Source: JAWLBY01 sp041687455
GTDB taxonomy: Bacteria > Pseudomonadota > Gammaproteobacteria > Xanthomonadales > Xanthomonadaceae
Assembly: GCA_041687455.1 (NCBI GenBank)
Contig: JAWLBY010000015.1
Span: forward strand, 43,840 to 107,839
Direction: 5' to 3'
Length of the DNA stretch: 64,000 nt
Position numbers and translations under genes: made by a program. This document shows, piece after piece, positions 15,427-24,859 of this stretch; the stretch's first letter is position 1, and each line of letters opens with the position of its first letter. The notes beneath the pieces were generated by a model, which was not told where the DNA came from, did no database searches, and saw only the letters and a list, made by a program, of their open reading frames with translations.

Positions 15427-17003
15427 ACGCGCGCACGATCATGCTGGCGCTGTTCGGCGGCGGACTGCTGCTGCTCGGCGTGCTGATCGGCCGCCAGCTC
15501 ACCCCCGAGCCACCGTCCGACGCCAGCCCCCGGCGCGACGCAACCTCCAGCGAGTCGCGTCGGGTGCTGTACTGGTACGACCCGATGGTGCCGGACCAGC
15601 GGTTCGACACGCCGGGCAAATCGCCGTTCATGGACATGATGCTGGTGCCGCGCTACGCCGACGAGGACGCCGCAGCCGGCGTCCGGATCGATCCGGCGAT
15701 CCAGCAGAATCTCGGCGTGCGGACGGCAACGATCGCACGCGGCGTGCTGGCACAGGTCCTGACCGTGCCCGGCACGCTGCAGTGGGATCTGCGCGCCGAA
15801 CAGCGGGTCAGCGCGCGGGTCGACGGCATCGTCGACCGGCTGTTCGTGGCGACGCCGTTCCAGCGGGTCCGCAGCGGCGAACCGCTGGCGACGCTGCTGG
15901 CGCCGGAATGGAGTGCCGCGCTGGCCGAATACCGCGCACTGGCCGCGAGCGAGTCGGCGCAGGGGCGCGAGCTGCTCGCCGCCGCACGCTCGCGGCTGCG
16001 CACGATCGGCCTGACCGCCGCCGACATCGACGACACGGCGTCCGCTCCCGGCGGCGTGCCGCGGATCACCGTCCGCGCGCCACTCGACGGCGTGCTGGGC
16101 GAGATCGCGGTACGCAGCGGGCAGCGCGTGTCGGCCGGCGACACGCTGTTCCGCATCAATGGCACCGCGCAGGTCTGGATGCTGGCCGAGATCCCGCAGG
16201 CACAGGCCGAGCCGGGCCTGGTCGGACAAACGGCCAGCGTGCGGATCAGCGCGCTGCGCGGCGAAACCTTCAAGGGCACGGTCGAGGCGCTGCTGCCGGA
16301 ACTCGATCCGACCACCCGCAGCCAGAGCGCCCGCATCGTGCTCGACGACCCCGACGCGCGGCTGGCCGCCGGCATGTTCGCCGAGGCGCGATTGCGCGTC
16401 GACACCGAGCGCGCCGTGCCGCTGGTACCGATCGATGCGGTGCTGGTCGGCGGCGACCGCGACCGCGTGATCGTTGCCGGCGACGACGATCGCTTCCTGC
16501 CGGTCGAAGTCGTACTCGGCCGCCGTGCCGGCGATCGGGTCGAAGTGCTGCGCGGGCTCGACGGCGGCGAGCGGATCGTCGTCTCGGGCCAGTTCCTGAT
16601 CGACTCCGAAGCGAGCCTGAGTGGATTTCTGCGGCGGCTGGAGGCGCCGCCCGAGACCCCGCACCCCGGCCACCTCGATCACGTCATGCCGGCAGCGCAA
16701 CCGACGCTCTCGCGTGACGCTGAGTCACTACCGCGGCGACCCGACCGCACGGCGCCGGAACACGACCATCACCCACCGGACGAGCAGCCCCGGCACAAGG
16801 ATGAGCCACACGAGCGCGCGAATGAGCCGCATGAGCACGAGCCCCTCTCCCGCCACGAGACGGGTCGCGGTGGAGATTCGGCCGAAGCAAGCCGATCAAC
16901 CCTTGCCTCGGCCGCCGATCTGCCGATCGCGGCACCGCACACTGCCGCGCGAGTCGCAACCACGCAAACCGCAGGTCACCCGTCGAGCGGGCATCACGCA
17001 TGA
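15423..17003 (+). CDS. cusB: CusB-type periplasmic adaptor with His-rich C-terminal tail
   Basis: A 526-residue membrane-fusion protein with one N-terminal membrane anchor. The heavy-metal-binding segment YWYDPMVPDQRFDTPGKS and FMDMMLVPRY keeps the methionines used by CusB for Cu(I)/Ag(I). The barrel-sandwich and beta-barrel domains follow, up to about residue 405. The last ~120 residues are unusual: low complexity, with some 15 histidines in runs such as EHDHHPP and PHEHE. E. coli CusB lacks this tail; no separate CusF chaperone is found nearby. It overlaps cusA by ATGA. Confidence 0.88.
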   Translation: MNARTIMLALFGGGLLLLGVLIGRQLTPEPPSDASPRRDATSSESRRVLYWYDPMVPDQRFDTPGKSPFMDMMLVPRYADEDAAAGVRIDPAIQQNLGVRTATIARGVLAQVLTVPGTLQWDLRAEQRVSARVDGIVDRLFVATPFQRVRSGEPLATLLAPEWSAALAEYRALAASESAQGRELLAAARSRLRTIGLTAADIDDTASAPGGVPRITVRAPLDGVLGEIAVRSGQRVSAGDTLFRINGTAQVWMLAEIPQAQAEPGLVGQTASVRISALRGETFKGTVEALLPELDPTTRSQSARIVLDDPDARLAAGMFAEARLRVDTERAVPLVPIDAVLVGGDRDRVIVAGDDDRFLPVEVVLGRRAGDRVEVLRGLDGGERIVVSGQFLIDSEASLSGFLRRLEAPPETPHPGHLDHVMPAAQPTLSRDAESLPRRPDRTAPEHDHHPPDEQPRHKDEPHERANEPHEHEPLSRHETGRGGDSAEASRSTLASAADLPIAAPHTAARVATTQTAGHPSSGHHA

Positions 17004-20000
17004 TCGCCACCCTCATCCGCGCCTCGGTTCACCACCGCATGCCGGTGCTGATGGCCGCCGTACTGCTCGCCGCCTGGGGCCTGTGGAGCCTGCGAGCCAC
17101 GCCGCTCGACGCATTGCCCGACCTGTCCGACACCCAGGTGATCCTGCGCACCGAATGGGCCGGACAGCCGCCGCAGATCGTCGAGGACCAGGTCACGTTC
17201 CCGCTCGCCAGCACCATGCTGTCGGTGCCCGGCGTACGTGCGGTGCGCGGCTTCTCGTTTTTCGGCGATTCGTTCGTCTACGTGCTGTTCGACGACGACA
17301 CCGACCTGTACTGGGCGCGCTCTCGGGTGCTCGAGTACCTGTCGCAGGCGCGTGAACGCCTGCCGGATGGCATCAGCCCGTCGCTCGGGCCGGATGCGAC
17401 CGGCCTCGGCTGGATCTACCAGTACGCGCTTGTCGATCGCAGCGGCCGGCACGACCTCGGCCAGTTGCGCGCGCTGCAGGACTGGTTCCTGCGTTACGAA
17501 CTGCTGACCGTACCGGACGTGTCCGAAGTCGCGACGATCGGCGGCATGGTCCGCGCCTGGCAGATCACGCCGGACCCGACCGCGCTGGCGGCCCACGCGG
17601 TCAGCATCGAACAGATCGTTCAAGCGGTACGGTCGGCCAACGGCGCGGCCGGCGGCGGCGCGATCGAACAGGGCGAGGCCGAACTGATGCTGCGGGTCGA
17701 AGGCTACCTGCGCGAGCGCGAGGCGTTCGAGCGGGTGCCGGTCGCGACCACCGACGACGGCACGCCGCTGCTGCTCGGCGAACTGGCGACGGTCAGCCGC
17801 GGCCCGACGTTTCGCCGCGGCATCGCCGAACTCGACGGTGAAGGTGAAGTGGTCGGCGGCGTGATCGTGCTGCGCAGCGGCCGCGACGCGCTGTCGGCAA
17901 TCCGCGCGGTCGAAGCACGGATCGCCGCACTGCGGAATTCGCTGCCGGACGGTGTCGAGATCGTCACCACCTACGACCGCTCGGAGCTGATCCTCGCAGC
18001 GGTGCACAACCTCGGCCGCAAGCTGGCCGAGGAGTTCATCGTCGTCGCGCTGGTCTGCGCGCTGTTCCTGTGGCATCTGCGCTCGGCGCTGGTCGCTGTC
18101 GTCACGCTGCCGCTCGGCGTGCTGGTCGCCTTCATCGTCATGCACGCGCAGGGTGTCAGTGCGAACCTGATGTCGCTCGGCGGCATCGCGATCGCGATCG
18201 GTGCGATGGTCGATGCCGCCGTCGTGATGATCGAGAACGGCCACAAGCATCTCGAACGCTGGCATGCCGAGCACGGCGGCGAGCCCGACTCGCCGACCCG
18301 CTGGCGGCTGTTGACCGATGCCGCGGTCGAGGTCGGCCCGGCGCTGTTCATGAGCCTGCTGGTCATCACGCTGAGCTTCCTGCCGGTGTTCGCGCTGCAG
18401 GCGCAGGAAGGCCGGCTGTTCTCGCCACTGGCCTACACCAAGACCTATGCAATGGCGGCGTCGGCCGGCCTGGCAGTCACGCTGATTCCGGTGCTGATGG
18501 GCTATCTGGTGCGTGGCCGGATCCGTCCGGAAACGCGCAATCCGCTCAATCGCCTGCTGATCGCGGGCTACCGGCCATTGCTCGAAGGGGTGCTGCGACA
18601 TCCGCGGCTGACCCTGCTCGGCGCCCTGCTGCTGGTGCTCGCGACATTGTTGCCGCTGTCGCGGCTCGGCAGCGAATTCATGCCGGCACTGGACGAGGGC
18701 ACGCTGCTGTACATGCCGACCGCGCTGCCCGGTCTGTCGGCCGGCAAGGCCGCCGAGCTGCTGCAGCAGACCGACCGCATGATCCGCAGCGTGCCCGAAG
18801 TTGCGCATGTATTCGGCAAGGCCGGCCGCGCCGACAGCGCAACCGATCCGGCCCCGCTCGAGATGTTCGAGACGACGATCACGTTCAGGCCGCGCAACGA
18901 ATGGCGGCCAGGCATGACGATGGCGACACTGCGTGACGAACTCGATCGCGCGGTGCAGGTGCCGGGCCTGTCGAACCTGTGGATTCCGCCGATCCGCAAC
19001 CGGATCGACATGCTCGCGACGGGCATCAAGAGTCCGATCGGCGCCAAGGTGCTCGGCGCCGATCCGGTCGTCATCGAGCGGATCACGCAGCAGATCGAAG
19101 CGGTCGCCCGGACGGTGCCGGGAGTGGCGTCGGCGATCGCCGAACGACCGGCTTCCGGCCGCTACCTCGACATCGCGATCGATCGTGCGCAGGCCGCCCG
19201 TTACGGGTTCACGCAGCGTGAACTGCAGGCGCTGATCTCGGCCGCGGTCGGCGGCGAACCGATCGACGTCAGTATCGACGGCCGCGAACGCTACCCGATC
19301 CTGCTGCGCTATCCGCGCGACCTGCGCGACAGCGTCGCCGCCCTCGAGGCATTGCCGCTGGTGTCGTCCGGCGGTGCACTGCTGACGCTCGGGCAACTGG
19401 CGACGATCGACGTGACCGGCGGGCCGCCGATGCTGCGCAGCGAAGGTGGACGGCTGGTCGGCTACGTGTTCATCGACGTCGCCGAGCGCGACATCGGCTC
19501 GGCAGTGGCCGACCTGCGGCAGGCGGTCGCCGCGCAGATCGCTCTGCCACCGGGCCATGCGATCGCCTGGTCGGGCCAGTACGAATATCTGCAGCGCGCG
19601 CAGCAACGGCTGTCACTGGCGGTACCGGCCGTGCTGGCGATCATCTTCGTGCTGATCTACCTGGTGTTCGATCGCGCCGCCGAAGCCTGGCTGGTGATGT
19701 CGAGCCTGCCGCTGGCGCTGCTCGGCGGCATCTGGCTGATCTGGTGGCTCGGACACGCGGTGTCGGTCGCGACGCTGATCGGCTTCGTCGCGCTGGCCGG
19801 CGTGGCGGCCGAATTCGGCATCGTGATGCTGCTGTACCTGCGACAGGCCTGGCAGCGCCGGCTCGCCACCGACCCGGCCGCCGACGAGGCAGCGCTGCGC
19901 GACGCCGTGCTCGAAGGCGCCGTGCTGCGCGTGCGACCGAAGGCGATGACGGTCGCGACGATCCTGGCCGGGCTGCTGCCGATCATGATCGGAGCCGGTG

Positions 20001-20137
20001 CCGGTTCCGAGGTGATGCAAAGGATCGCCGCACCGATGATCGGCGGCATGCTGACGGCACCGCTGCTGTCGATGCTGGTGATGCCGGCAACCTTCCTGCT
20101 GCTGGAGCGCAGGCGGCTGCGCAATGCACGCCGATGA
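17000..20137 (+). CDS. cusA: CusA-type Cu(I)/Ag(I) RND efflux permease
   Basis: A 1045-residue inner-membrane RND pump, nearly the same length as E. coli CusA (1047). The three methionines of the CusA metal site are conserved: M572 (LLYMPT), M622 (PLEMFE) and M671 (RIDMLAT), each one residue below the E. coli numbers 573, 623 and 672. DALPDLSDTQ and GAMVDAAVVMIEN are also monovalent-metal features. This makes export of Cu(I) and Ag(I) from cytoplasm and periplasm the confident call, rather than Zn/Co/Cd (CzcA). It converges on the histidine kinase gene 84 bases downstream. Confidence 0.95.
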   Translation: MIATLIRASVHHRMPVLMAAVLLAAWGLWSLRATPLDALPDLSDTQVILRTEWAGQPPQIVEDQVTFPLASTMLSVPGVRAVRGFSFFGDSFVYVLFDDDTDLYWARSRVLEYLSQARERLPDGISPSLGPDATGLGWIYQYALVDRSGRHDLGQLRALQDWFLRYELLTVPDVSEVATIGGMVRAWQITPDPTALAAHAVSIEQIVQAVRSANGAAGGGAIEQGEAELMLRVEGYLREREAFERVPVATTDDGTPLLLGELATVSRGPTFRRGIAELDGEGEVVGGVIVLRSGRDALSAIRAVEARIAALRNSLPDGVEIVTTYDRSELILAAVHNLGRKLAEEFIVVALVCALFLWHLRSALVAVVTLPLGVLVAFIVMHAQGVSANLMSLGGIAIAIGAMVDAAVVMIENGHKHLERWHAEHGGEPDSPTRWRLLTDAAVEVGPALFMSLLVITLSFLPVFALQAQEGRLFSPLAYTKTYAMAASAGLAVTLIPVLMGYLVRGRIRPETRNPLNRLLIAGYRPLLEGVLRHPRLTLLGALLLVLATLLPLSRLGSEFMPALDEGTLLYMPTALPGLSAGKAAELLQQTDRMIRSVPEVAHVFGKAGRADSATDPAPLEMFETTITFRPRNEWRPGMTMATLRDELDRAVQVPGLSNLWIPPIRNRIDMLATGIKSPIGAKVLGADPVVIERITQQIEAVARTVPGVASAIAERPASGRYLDIAIDRAQAARYGFTQRELQALISAAVGGEPIDVSIDGRERYPILLRYPRDLRDSVAALEALPLVSSGGALLTLGQLATIDVTGGPPMLRSEGGRLVGYVFIDVAERDIGSAVADLRQAVAAQIALPPGHAIAWSGQYEYLQRAQQRLSLAVPAVLAIIFVLIYLVFDRAAEAWLVMSSLPLALLGGIWLIWWLGHAVSVATLIGFVALAGVAAEFGIVMLLYLRQAWQRRLATDPAADEAALRDAVLEGAVLRVRPKAMTVATILAGLLPIMIGAGAGSEVMQRIAAPMIGGMLTAPLLSMLVMPATFLLLERRRLRNARR

Positions 20138-20220
20138 CGCCGATCCGAATCTCGCAGCTTCGATGCTCGGTCCGAGACGCAGGGAACGCTGTCGGCCACC
20201 CGGGCACCGGCGAGCGTGGA

Positions 20221-21606
20221 TCACGACGCGGCTGCACCGCCAACGCGAGGCAGCTCGATGGTGGCCGCCAGGCCGCCGCCGATCCGGTTTTCCAGCCGCA
20301 ACTGCCCGCCATGGCCGGCGACGATGTTCCGAGCGATCGAAAGACCGAGACCGATACCGCCGGTGGTGCGGCTCCTCGACTGTTCGAGCCGCTCGAACGG
20401 CTCGAACAGGCGGGGCAGCTCGGCGGCCGGAATGCCCGGACCGCGGTCTGCGACCACGATCCGCGCCCGCTCCGCGTCGAACTCCGCGTTCACCTCCGCC
20501 GCACCGGCATAGCGCGCGGCATTGTCGAGCAGGTTGTCGATGGCTCGCCGCAGCGCGGAGCGCTCGATACGCATCGGACAGGCGTCTGCGGGCACCGTCA
20601 GCCGGATCTGCCGCCCGCACGCGCCGGCATCCTCGACCAGTTCGGTGACGAAGGCTCCGAGCTCGACTGTCTCGAAGGCCTGTCGGCCCGCCATCGGACG
20701 CGCGTAATCCAGCACCTGCATGACCATGTCGGACATCCGGTCGATGTCGCGAACCATCCGATCGCGTGTATCCGGAGGCGTCCTTTCGGCACGCAGTCGC
20801 AGCCCGGTCAACGGATTGCGCAGGTCGTGCGCCACGGCGACCAGCATGCGCGTGCGCTCGGCAGCCTGCTCAGCCAGTCTCGCGCGCATCGCGATGACCG
20901 CGCGGGCGACGTCGAGCACTTCGCGCGGGCCGCGCGTCGGGAACGGATCGCCTCCGGGCTCGAGCCCGGCCTGGACGGTGGCCTCGGCCAGTTGGCGCAT
21001 CGAACGGGTCAGGCTGCGCGCCAGCCACGCGACGAGCGGCGCAGCGGCGACCACGCTGAGCACGAACGCAGCGAGTATCCGCATCCGCCACTGCGAAAGC
21101 TGGGTGTCGGGGGAACGAAGCACCTGCCAGCGGCCGTCGTCGCGATGCATGGCCAGGTGAAACGCGGGCACCGGCGTGTCCGCATCGAGGATCGCCGATT
21201 CGCCACTGCGCAACGAAAAACCGGCCGGATGGGCATCGACGACGACGTCGTGCCCGGCGATCGCGATGAGCGCCTGCATCGCATTCGCGCCACCTATCGA
21301 GGCCGGCACTTCTGCATTCCAGAACGCGCGCAGTCTGCTTGGATCGACCTGCAACTGCTCGGCCATCATCCGGGCAATCAATACCGACTGGCGACCGGGC
21401 GGCAGCGTGTCGCCGACTTCGAAACGCCGCTCGCCCCCCTGGCTCGACGCGTCGCGCCATGCCGTGGCCATCTCACGGACGCTGGTCGTGGAAACCGCTG
21501 GCCGCGGCATGCCGAGTACGATCACGAAGCACACCGCGACCACCAGCGCCACGATCGCCGACATCACGAGGCCGGCCTGAACGGCGAACGGGATCGGCTG
21601 CTTCAC
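20221..21606 (-). CDS. Sensor histidine kinase
   Basis: A 461-residue inner-membrane sensor kinase. One membrane segment lies near residues 10-32 and a second near 178-198, enclosing a periplasmic sensor region of about 140 residues; a HAMP-like linker follows. The phosphorylated histidine is H260 in VAHDLRNPL. ATP-binding boxes are NLLDNAARYA, DRGPGIP, FEPFERL and GGIGLGLSIA. It begins with GTG overlapping the response regulator stop (GTGA). Its place after cusA suggests a metal signal, but the sensor domain shows no obvious His/Met/Cys cluster, so the stimulus is open. Confidence 0.9.
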   Translation of the reverse strand: MKQPIPFAVQAGLVMSAIVALVVAVCFVIVLGMPRPAVSTTSVREMATAWRDASSQGGERRFEVGDTLPPGRQSVLIARMMAEQLQVDPSRLRAFWNAEVPASIGGANAMQALIAIAGHDVVVDAHPAGFSLRSGESAILDADTPVPAFHLAMHRDDGRWQVLRSPDTQLSQWRMRILAAFVLSVVAAAPLVAWLARSLTRSMRQLAEATVQAGLEPGGDPFPTRGPREVLDVARAVIAMRARLAEQAAERTRMLVAVAHDLRNPLTGLRLRAERTPPDTRDRMVRDIDRMSDMVMQVLDYARPMAGRQAFETVELGAFVTELVEDAGACGRQIRLTVPADACPMRIERSALRRAIDNLLDNAARYAGAAEVNAEFDAERARIVVADRGPGIPAAELPRLFEPFERLEQSRSRTTGGIGLGLSIARNIVAGHGGQLRLENRIGGGLAATIELPRVGGAAAS

Positions 21607-22301
21607 AGCCGGCGCACCGCTGGAACGAAACGGTAACCCTCGCCGCGGATCGTCTCTATCATCTGGTCGCCGCCGTGTGCGGCGAGTTTGCGCCGCAGCC
21701 GGCTGATCGCGAGGTCGATCGCCCGGTCGAACGCATCGCTGTCGCGGCCACGGGCGAGCTGCAGCAGGTCGTCGCGCGACACCACGCGACCGGGGCGCTC
21801 GAGCAGGGCGCGAAGCACGGAAACTTCGCCGCGCGTGAAATCGACCTGCCTTCCACGAGCGTCGGTGACACTGCAGGCCGAAACGTCGTAACGCCAGCCG
21901 TGGAAGCCGTAGACGGCATCCGCATCGGAAACGATTGCGTGGCGGCGGAGGATCGCCCGCACCCGCGCCAGCAGTTCGCGCGGATCGAACGGCTTCGCCA
22001 GATAGTCCGAAGCGCCGAGTTCGAGGCCGATGACCCGGTCGATCGTCGAAGACATTGCACTGAGGACGAGGACCAGTTGCCCGCTCGGCGCCAGCCGCCG
22101 GCAGATATCCAGCCCGCTCTCTCCGGGCATCATGACATCGAGGATCAACAGGTCGGCAGGCCGCTCGCGAAGCGCGGCTGCCAGGCGCTCGCCGTCTGCG
22201 ACGGTCCGGACGTCGTAGCCATGCTCACCGAGGTATTCCTCGAGTGCATCGCGCACGCTGTCGTCGTCGTCGGCAACGATGATCGTCTCGGCCATACGCA
22301 T
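21603..22301 (-). CDS. OmpR-family response regulator
   Basis: A 232-residue DNA-binding regulator. The receiver domain has the acidic pair ADDDD, the phospho-acceptor D55 in LILDVMMPG, serine in place of the conserved threonine (VLSAMS) and the lysine in YLAKPF. The C-terminal winged helix (FTRGEVSVLRALLE, RAIDLAISRLRRKL, IRGEGYRF) is typical of OmpR/PhoB. An alternative ATG two codons later (22295) is equally likely. It is coupled to the kinase and divergent from the secreted HExxH protein, so both promoters lie in the 122 bases between them. Confidence 0.92.
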   Translation of the reverse strand: MRMAETIIVADDDDSVRDALEEYLGEHGYDVRTVADGERLAAALRERPADLLILDVMMPGESGLDICRRLAPSGQLVLVLSAMSSTIDRVIGLELGASDYLAKPFDPRELLARVRAILRRHAIVSDADAVYGFHGWRYDVSACSVTDARGRQVDFTRGEVSVLRALLERPGRVVSRDDLLQLARGRDSDAFDRAIDLAISRLRRKLAAHGGDQMIETIRGEGYRFVPAVRRL

Positions 22302-22423
22302 CCACCCTCACAGACGAGTGTATCTGCAGTGTGTCCCGAATGCCGCGGGAGCATGCGGAAGCGGACACACGCCCGACGCAGACCTGCGATGCAATGTCGG
22401 CAGGCAACCACCGGAGCAACACG

Positions 22424-23620
22424 ATGAACTGCAAGGCAATCGGAACGCGTCGAGTCATCGCCGCGGCACTGCTCGCGCTGTCGGGCACTGCGGCGGCCGT
22501 CGAGCCGGCTTCGCCGCTGCTCGCCGACTACCTGACCGAATGCGAGGCCGCCGGACAACGTCTCTGGGGAAGATCGCTCTGTTCGCCGGTGGTCGTGGTC
22601 GACACCCGCGACGGATCGATCATTGCCAGCGAATCGATGCCCGGGCCGCTGCCGGCGACCCGTGCGAACACTGCCATCGACTGGGCCGGCCGGCGATGGG
22701 TGATGGTGCTCGGGCCGCTGCCGCATGATCCTGCGGAGCGCGCCAACCTGCTCTTCCACGAAGCATTCCACGTGCATCAACCCACCCTCGGGCTGGCCGC
22801 CAGCGACGCGGTGGCTGGCCATCTGTCCGAGCTGCGCCCACGCATATTGCTGCTGCTCGAGTGGCGGGCGCTCGAGCAGGCACTGGGCAGCGATGGCAGT
22901 GTGCGCGACGGACACATCCGCCAGGCGCTGGCGTTCCGCTCCGAACGGCTGGGCAGTGCCGATGCGGCCCGGAACGAGCGCGCGCAGATGCTCAACGAGG
23001 GCGTGGCCAGCTACACCGGCGTGGCGCTGTCCGGCGAGCCCGTCCGGTTGGCGCTGGCAGCACTTCGTCGAGCGGCCGGTGGCCCGTCGCTCGGGCGAAC
23101 CTTCGCCTATGCCAGCGGCCCGGCATGGGGGCTGCTCCTCGATGCGATCCGCCCGGACTGGAAACAATCACTGGACAGTGGGCGCGACCTGCCGGATCTG
23201 ATGCCTCGGCAACCCGCCGACGTTGCCGACGGCTCGCTGTACGACGAAGCGGCGCTGGTCGAGCAGGAGCGAGCCGTGGCGGCCGAGCAGCGTCAGCGGC
23301 TGGACGATGCCCTGGCTCGCACCAGCGGCGCCGATACCCTGCAGTTGCCCCTCCGTTCGCCGGCAATGGATTTCGATCCGAATCAGGTCACGGCGACCGG
23401 TGACGGGACGCGCATCTACTGGAAGATCGTGTTGCGTGATGCGTGGGGCGAGCTGCGTGTCGACGGATCGCCATTGCGCGTCAGTGGCGGCTTCGATGCC
23501 GTCAGCATCCCGTGGCCACTGGCGACCGATGCGAGCCTGAACCTGGCCGACGGCTGGTACCTCGACGATGCGCAGCAGCCGCGACGCGTTCAGGATCGAC
23601 GTCGCCGAGCTGCGGAGTGA
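22424..23620 (+). CDS. Secreted HExxH protein, putative zinc metallopeptidase
   Basis: A 398-residue exported protein of no family I recognise. The signal peptide is evident (AAALLALSGTAAA, cleavage near residue 25). The zinc motif H112-E-A-F-H116 is followed by E192 in LNEGVASYTG, the H-E-x-x-H plus later NEG-x-x-x-Y pattern of gluzincin-type peptidases. The C-terminal ~60 residues (IYWKIVLRDAWGELRV and on) look like a separate small beta domain. CCGGAG precedes the ATG. The gene is divergent from the two-component system beside the cus operon, which hints at shared control. Peptidase activity is inferred from the motif alone. Confidence 0.68.
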   Translation: MNCKAIGTRRVIAAALLALSGTAAAVEPASPLLADYLTECEAAGQRLWGRSLCSPVVVVDTRDGSIIASESMPGPLPATRANTAIDWAGRRWVMVLGPLPHDPAERANLLFHEAFHVHQPTLGLAASDAVAGHLSELRPRILLLLEWRALEQALGSDGSVRDGHIRQALAFRSERLGSADAARNERAQMLNEGVASYTGVALSGEPVRLALAALRRAAGGPSLGRTFAYASGPAWGLLLDAIRPDWKQSLDSGRDLPDLMPRQPADVADGSLYDEAALVEQERAVAAEQRQRLDDALARTSGADTLQLPLRSPAMDFDPNQVTATGDGTRIYWKIVLRDAWGELRVDGSPLRVSGGFDAVSIPWPLATDASLNLADGWYLDDAQQPRRVQDRRRRAAE

Positions 23621-23680
23621 GGCAGCTCGGAACGGCCGCAGGCCGGTCCGGAACGCCCTGGCTCAACCCGCAGCCACGCG

Positions 23681-24859
23681 CTACAGCCCGGCCGCCCGCC
23701 GCCAGAACAGCGCCTTCAGCGGCGGCACCCGGTCGACCATCCCGAGCAGGTGCCCGCGCAGCAGCGTCGGCACCACGGCATCATTCGAGAACAGTCGATT
23801 GATGCCGTCGAAACTCCATGCCGCGATGCTGTTCTCGCTGCGCCGCTCGCGTGCATAGCGATCGAGCCGGTGCGCTGCGGCGGGATCGCTTCCCGGCGCT
23901 GCCGATGCCAGCACGCGGCGCAACGCGGCGACGTCGCGCAGACCGAGATTGACGCCCTGCCCAGCCAGCGGGTGCACCGTGTGTGCGGCGTCACCGGCCA
24001 GCACGACGCGACCGGCCACATGGCGCTGCGCAAGCTGCCGGCGCAGCGGGAACGCGACGCGCCTGGACACTGCACGCACTTCGCCGAGCGTCGCATCGAA
24101 CGCGCGCGTCAGCTCGCGGCAGAAGGTCGCGTCGTCGACCGCCAGCAGCCGCTCGGCCTCGGCATCGGGCAGGGTCCAGACGATCGAGCTGCGACCGTCG
24201 CCGCACGGCAGGAACGCCAGCGGGCCGCTGCCGAGGAAACGCTGCCAGCAGGTGTCCTGGTGCGGCCGTTCGGTCTCGACGTAGGCGACCAGTCCGCGCT
24301 GGCCGTAGTCGTGGCGGTCGACATCGACGCCGGCAAGCGCGCGCAGGCCGGAGCCGGCACCGTCGGCGGCGATCACCAGCCGCGCCTGCAGGTGGCGGCC
24401 GTCGTCGAGCGTCAGCGTCGCACTTTCGTCGTCCTGTTCGAGCGCGACGACCCGCTGCGGGCAGTGCCGCTCGACCTCGCCGCCGGCGACCAGCGCCTGC
24501 CACAAGCGATCGACCAGCAGGCCGTTCTCGACGATCCAGCCGAGCTGCGGCTGACCGAAGCGGTCGGCATCGAACGTCAATGCATCACCGCCGGCCGCAT
24601 CCCAGATCCGCATCCGCCGGTACGGATGCGCGCGCGCGTCGCGGATCGCGTTCCATACCCCGAGATCAACCAGCAACGCCGCGTTGTCGGCGGCGAATGC
24701 ATAGACGCGCAGGTCCGGTCGATCGAGCTGCCACGCTGCCGGCTCGTGCGCTTCGACCAGCGCGACGCGGCGGCCGTCGCGCGCCAGCGCCAGCGCCATC
24801 GCGCTGCCGACCACGCCGGCGCCGACCACGATCGCATCGAGCATGCCGCGCCGCTTCAT
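23681..24859 (-). CDS. ubiI: UbiH/UbiI-family FAD hydroxylase (ubiquinone pathway)
   Basis: A 392-residue aromatic hydroxylase of the UbiH/UbiF/UbiI group acting on the polyprenyl-benzoquinol ring. FAD motifs are VVGAGVVGSAMALAL near the start, the DG motif VIAADGAGS, and GDAAHTVHPLAGQGVNLGL. It is translationally coupled to the upstream ubiH-like gene. Which ring carbon it hydroxylates cannot be told by eye; assignment as UbiI follows from its place after ubiH. The start may also be the ATG at 24844. Confidence 0.82.
   Translation of the reverse strand: MKRRGMLDAIVVGAGVVGSAMALALARDGRRVALVEAHEPAAWQLDRPDLRVYAFAADNAALLVDLGVWNAIRDARAHPYRRMRIWDAAGGDALTFDADRFGQPQLGWIVENGLLVDRLWQALVAGGEVERHCPQRVVALEQDDESATLTLDDGRHLQARLVIAADGAGSGLRALAGVDVDRHDYGQRGLVAYVETERPHQDTCWQRFLGSGPLAFLPCGDGRSSIVWTLPDAEAERLLAVDDATFCRELTRAFDATLGEVRAVSRRVAFPLRRQLAQRHVAGRVVLAGDAAHTVHPLAGQGVNLGLRDVAALRRVLASAAPGSDPAAAHRLDRYARERRSENSIAAWSFDGINRLFSNDAVVPTLLRGHLLGMVDRVPPLKALFWRRAAGL

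Noticed and set aside
16994..19606. 870-codon open frame on the minus strand opposite cusB/cusA
   Set aside because: Composition is rich in Arg, His, Gln and Asp with no motifs; it lies antisense to a clearly conserved CusA. Long antisense frames are expected in GC-rich codon usage.
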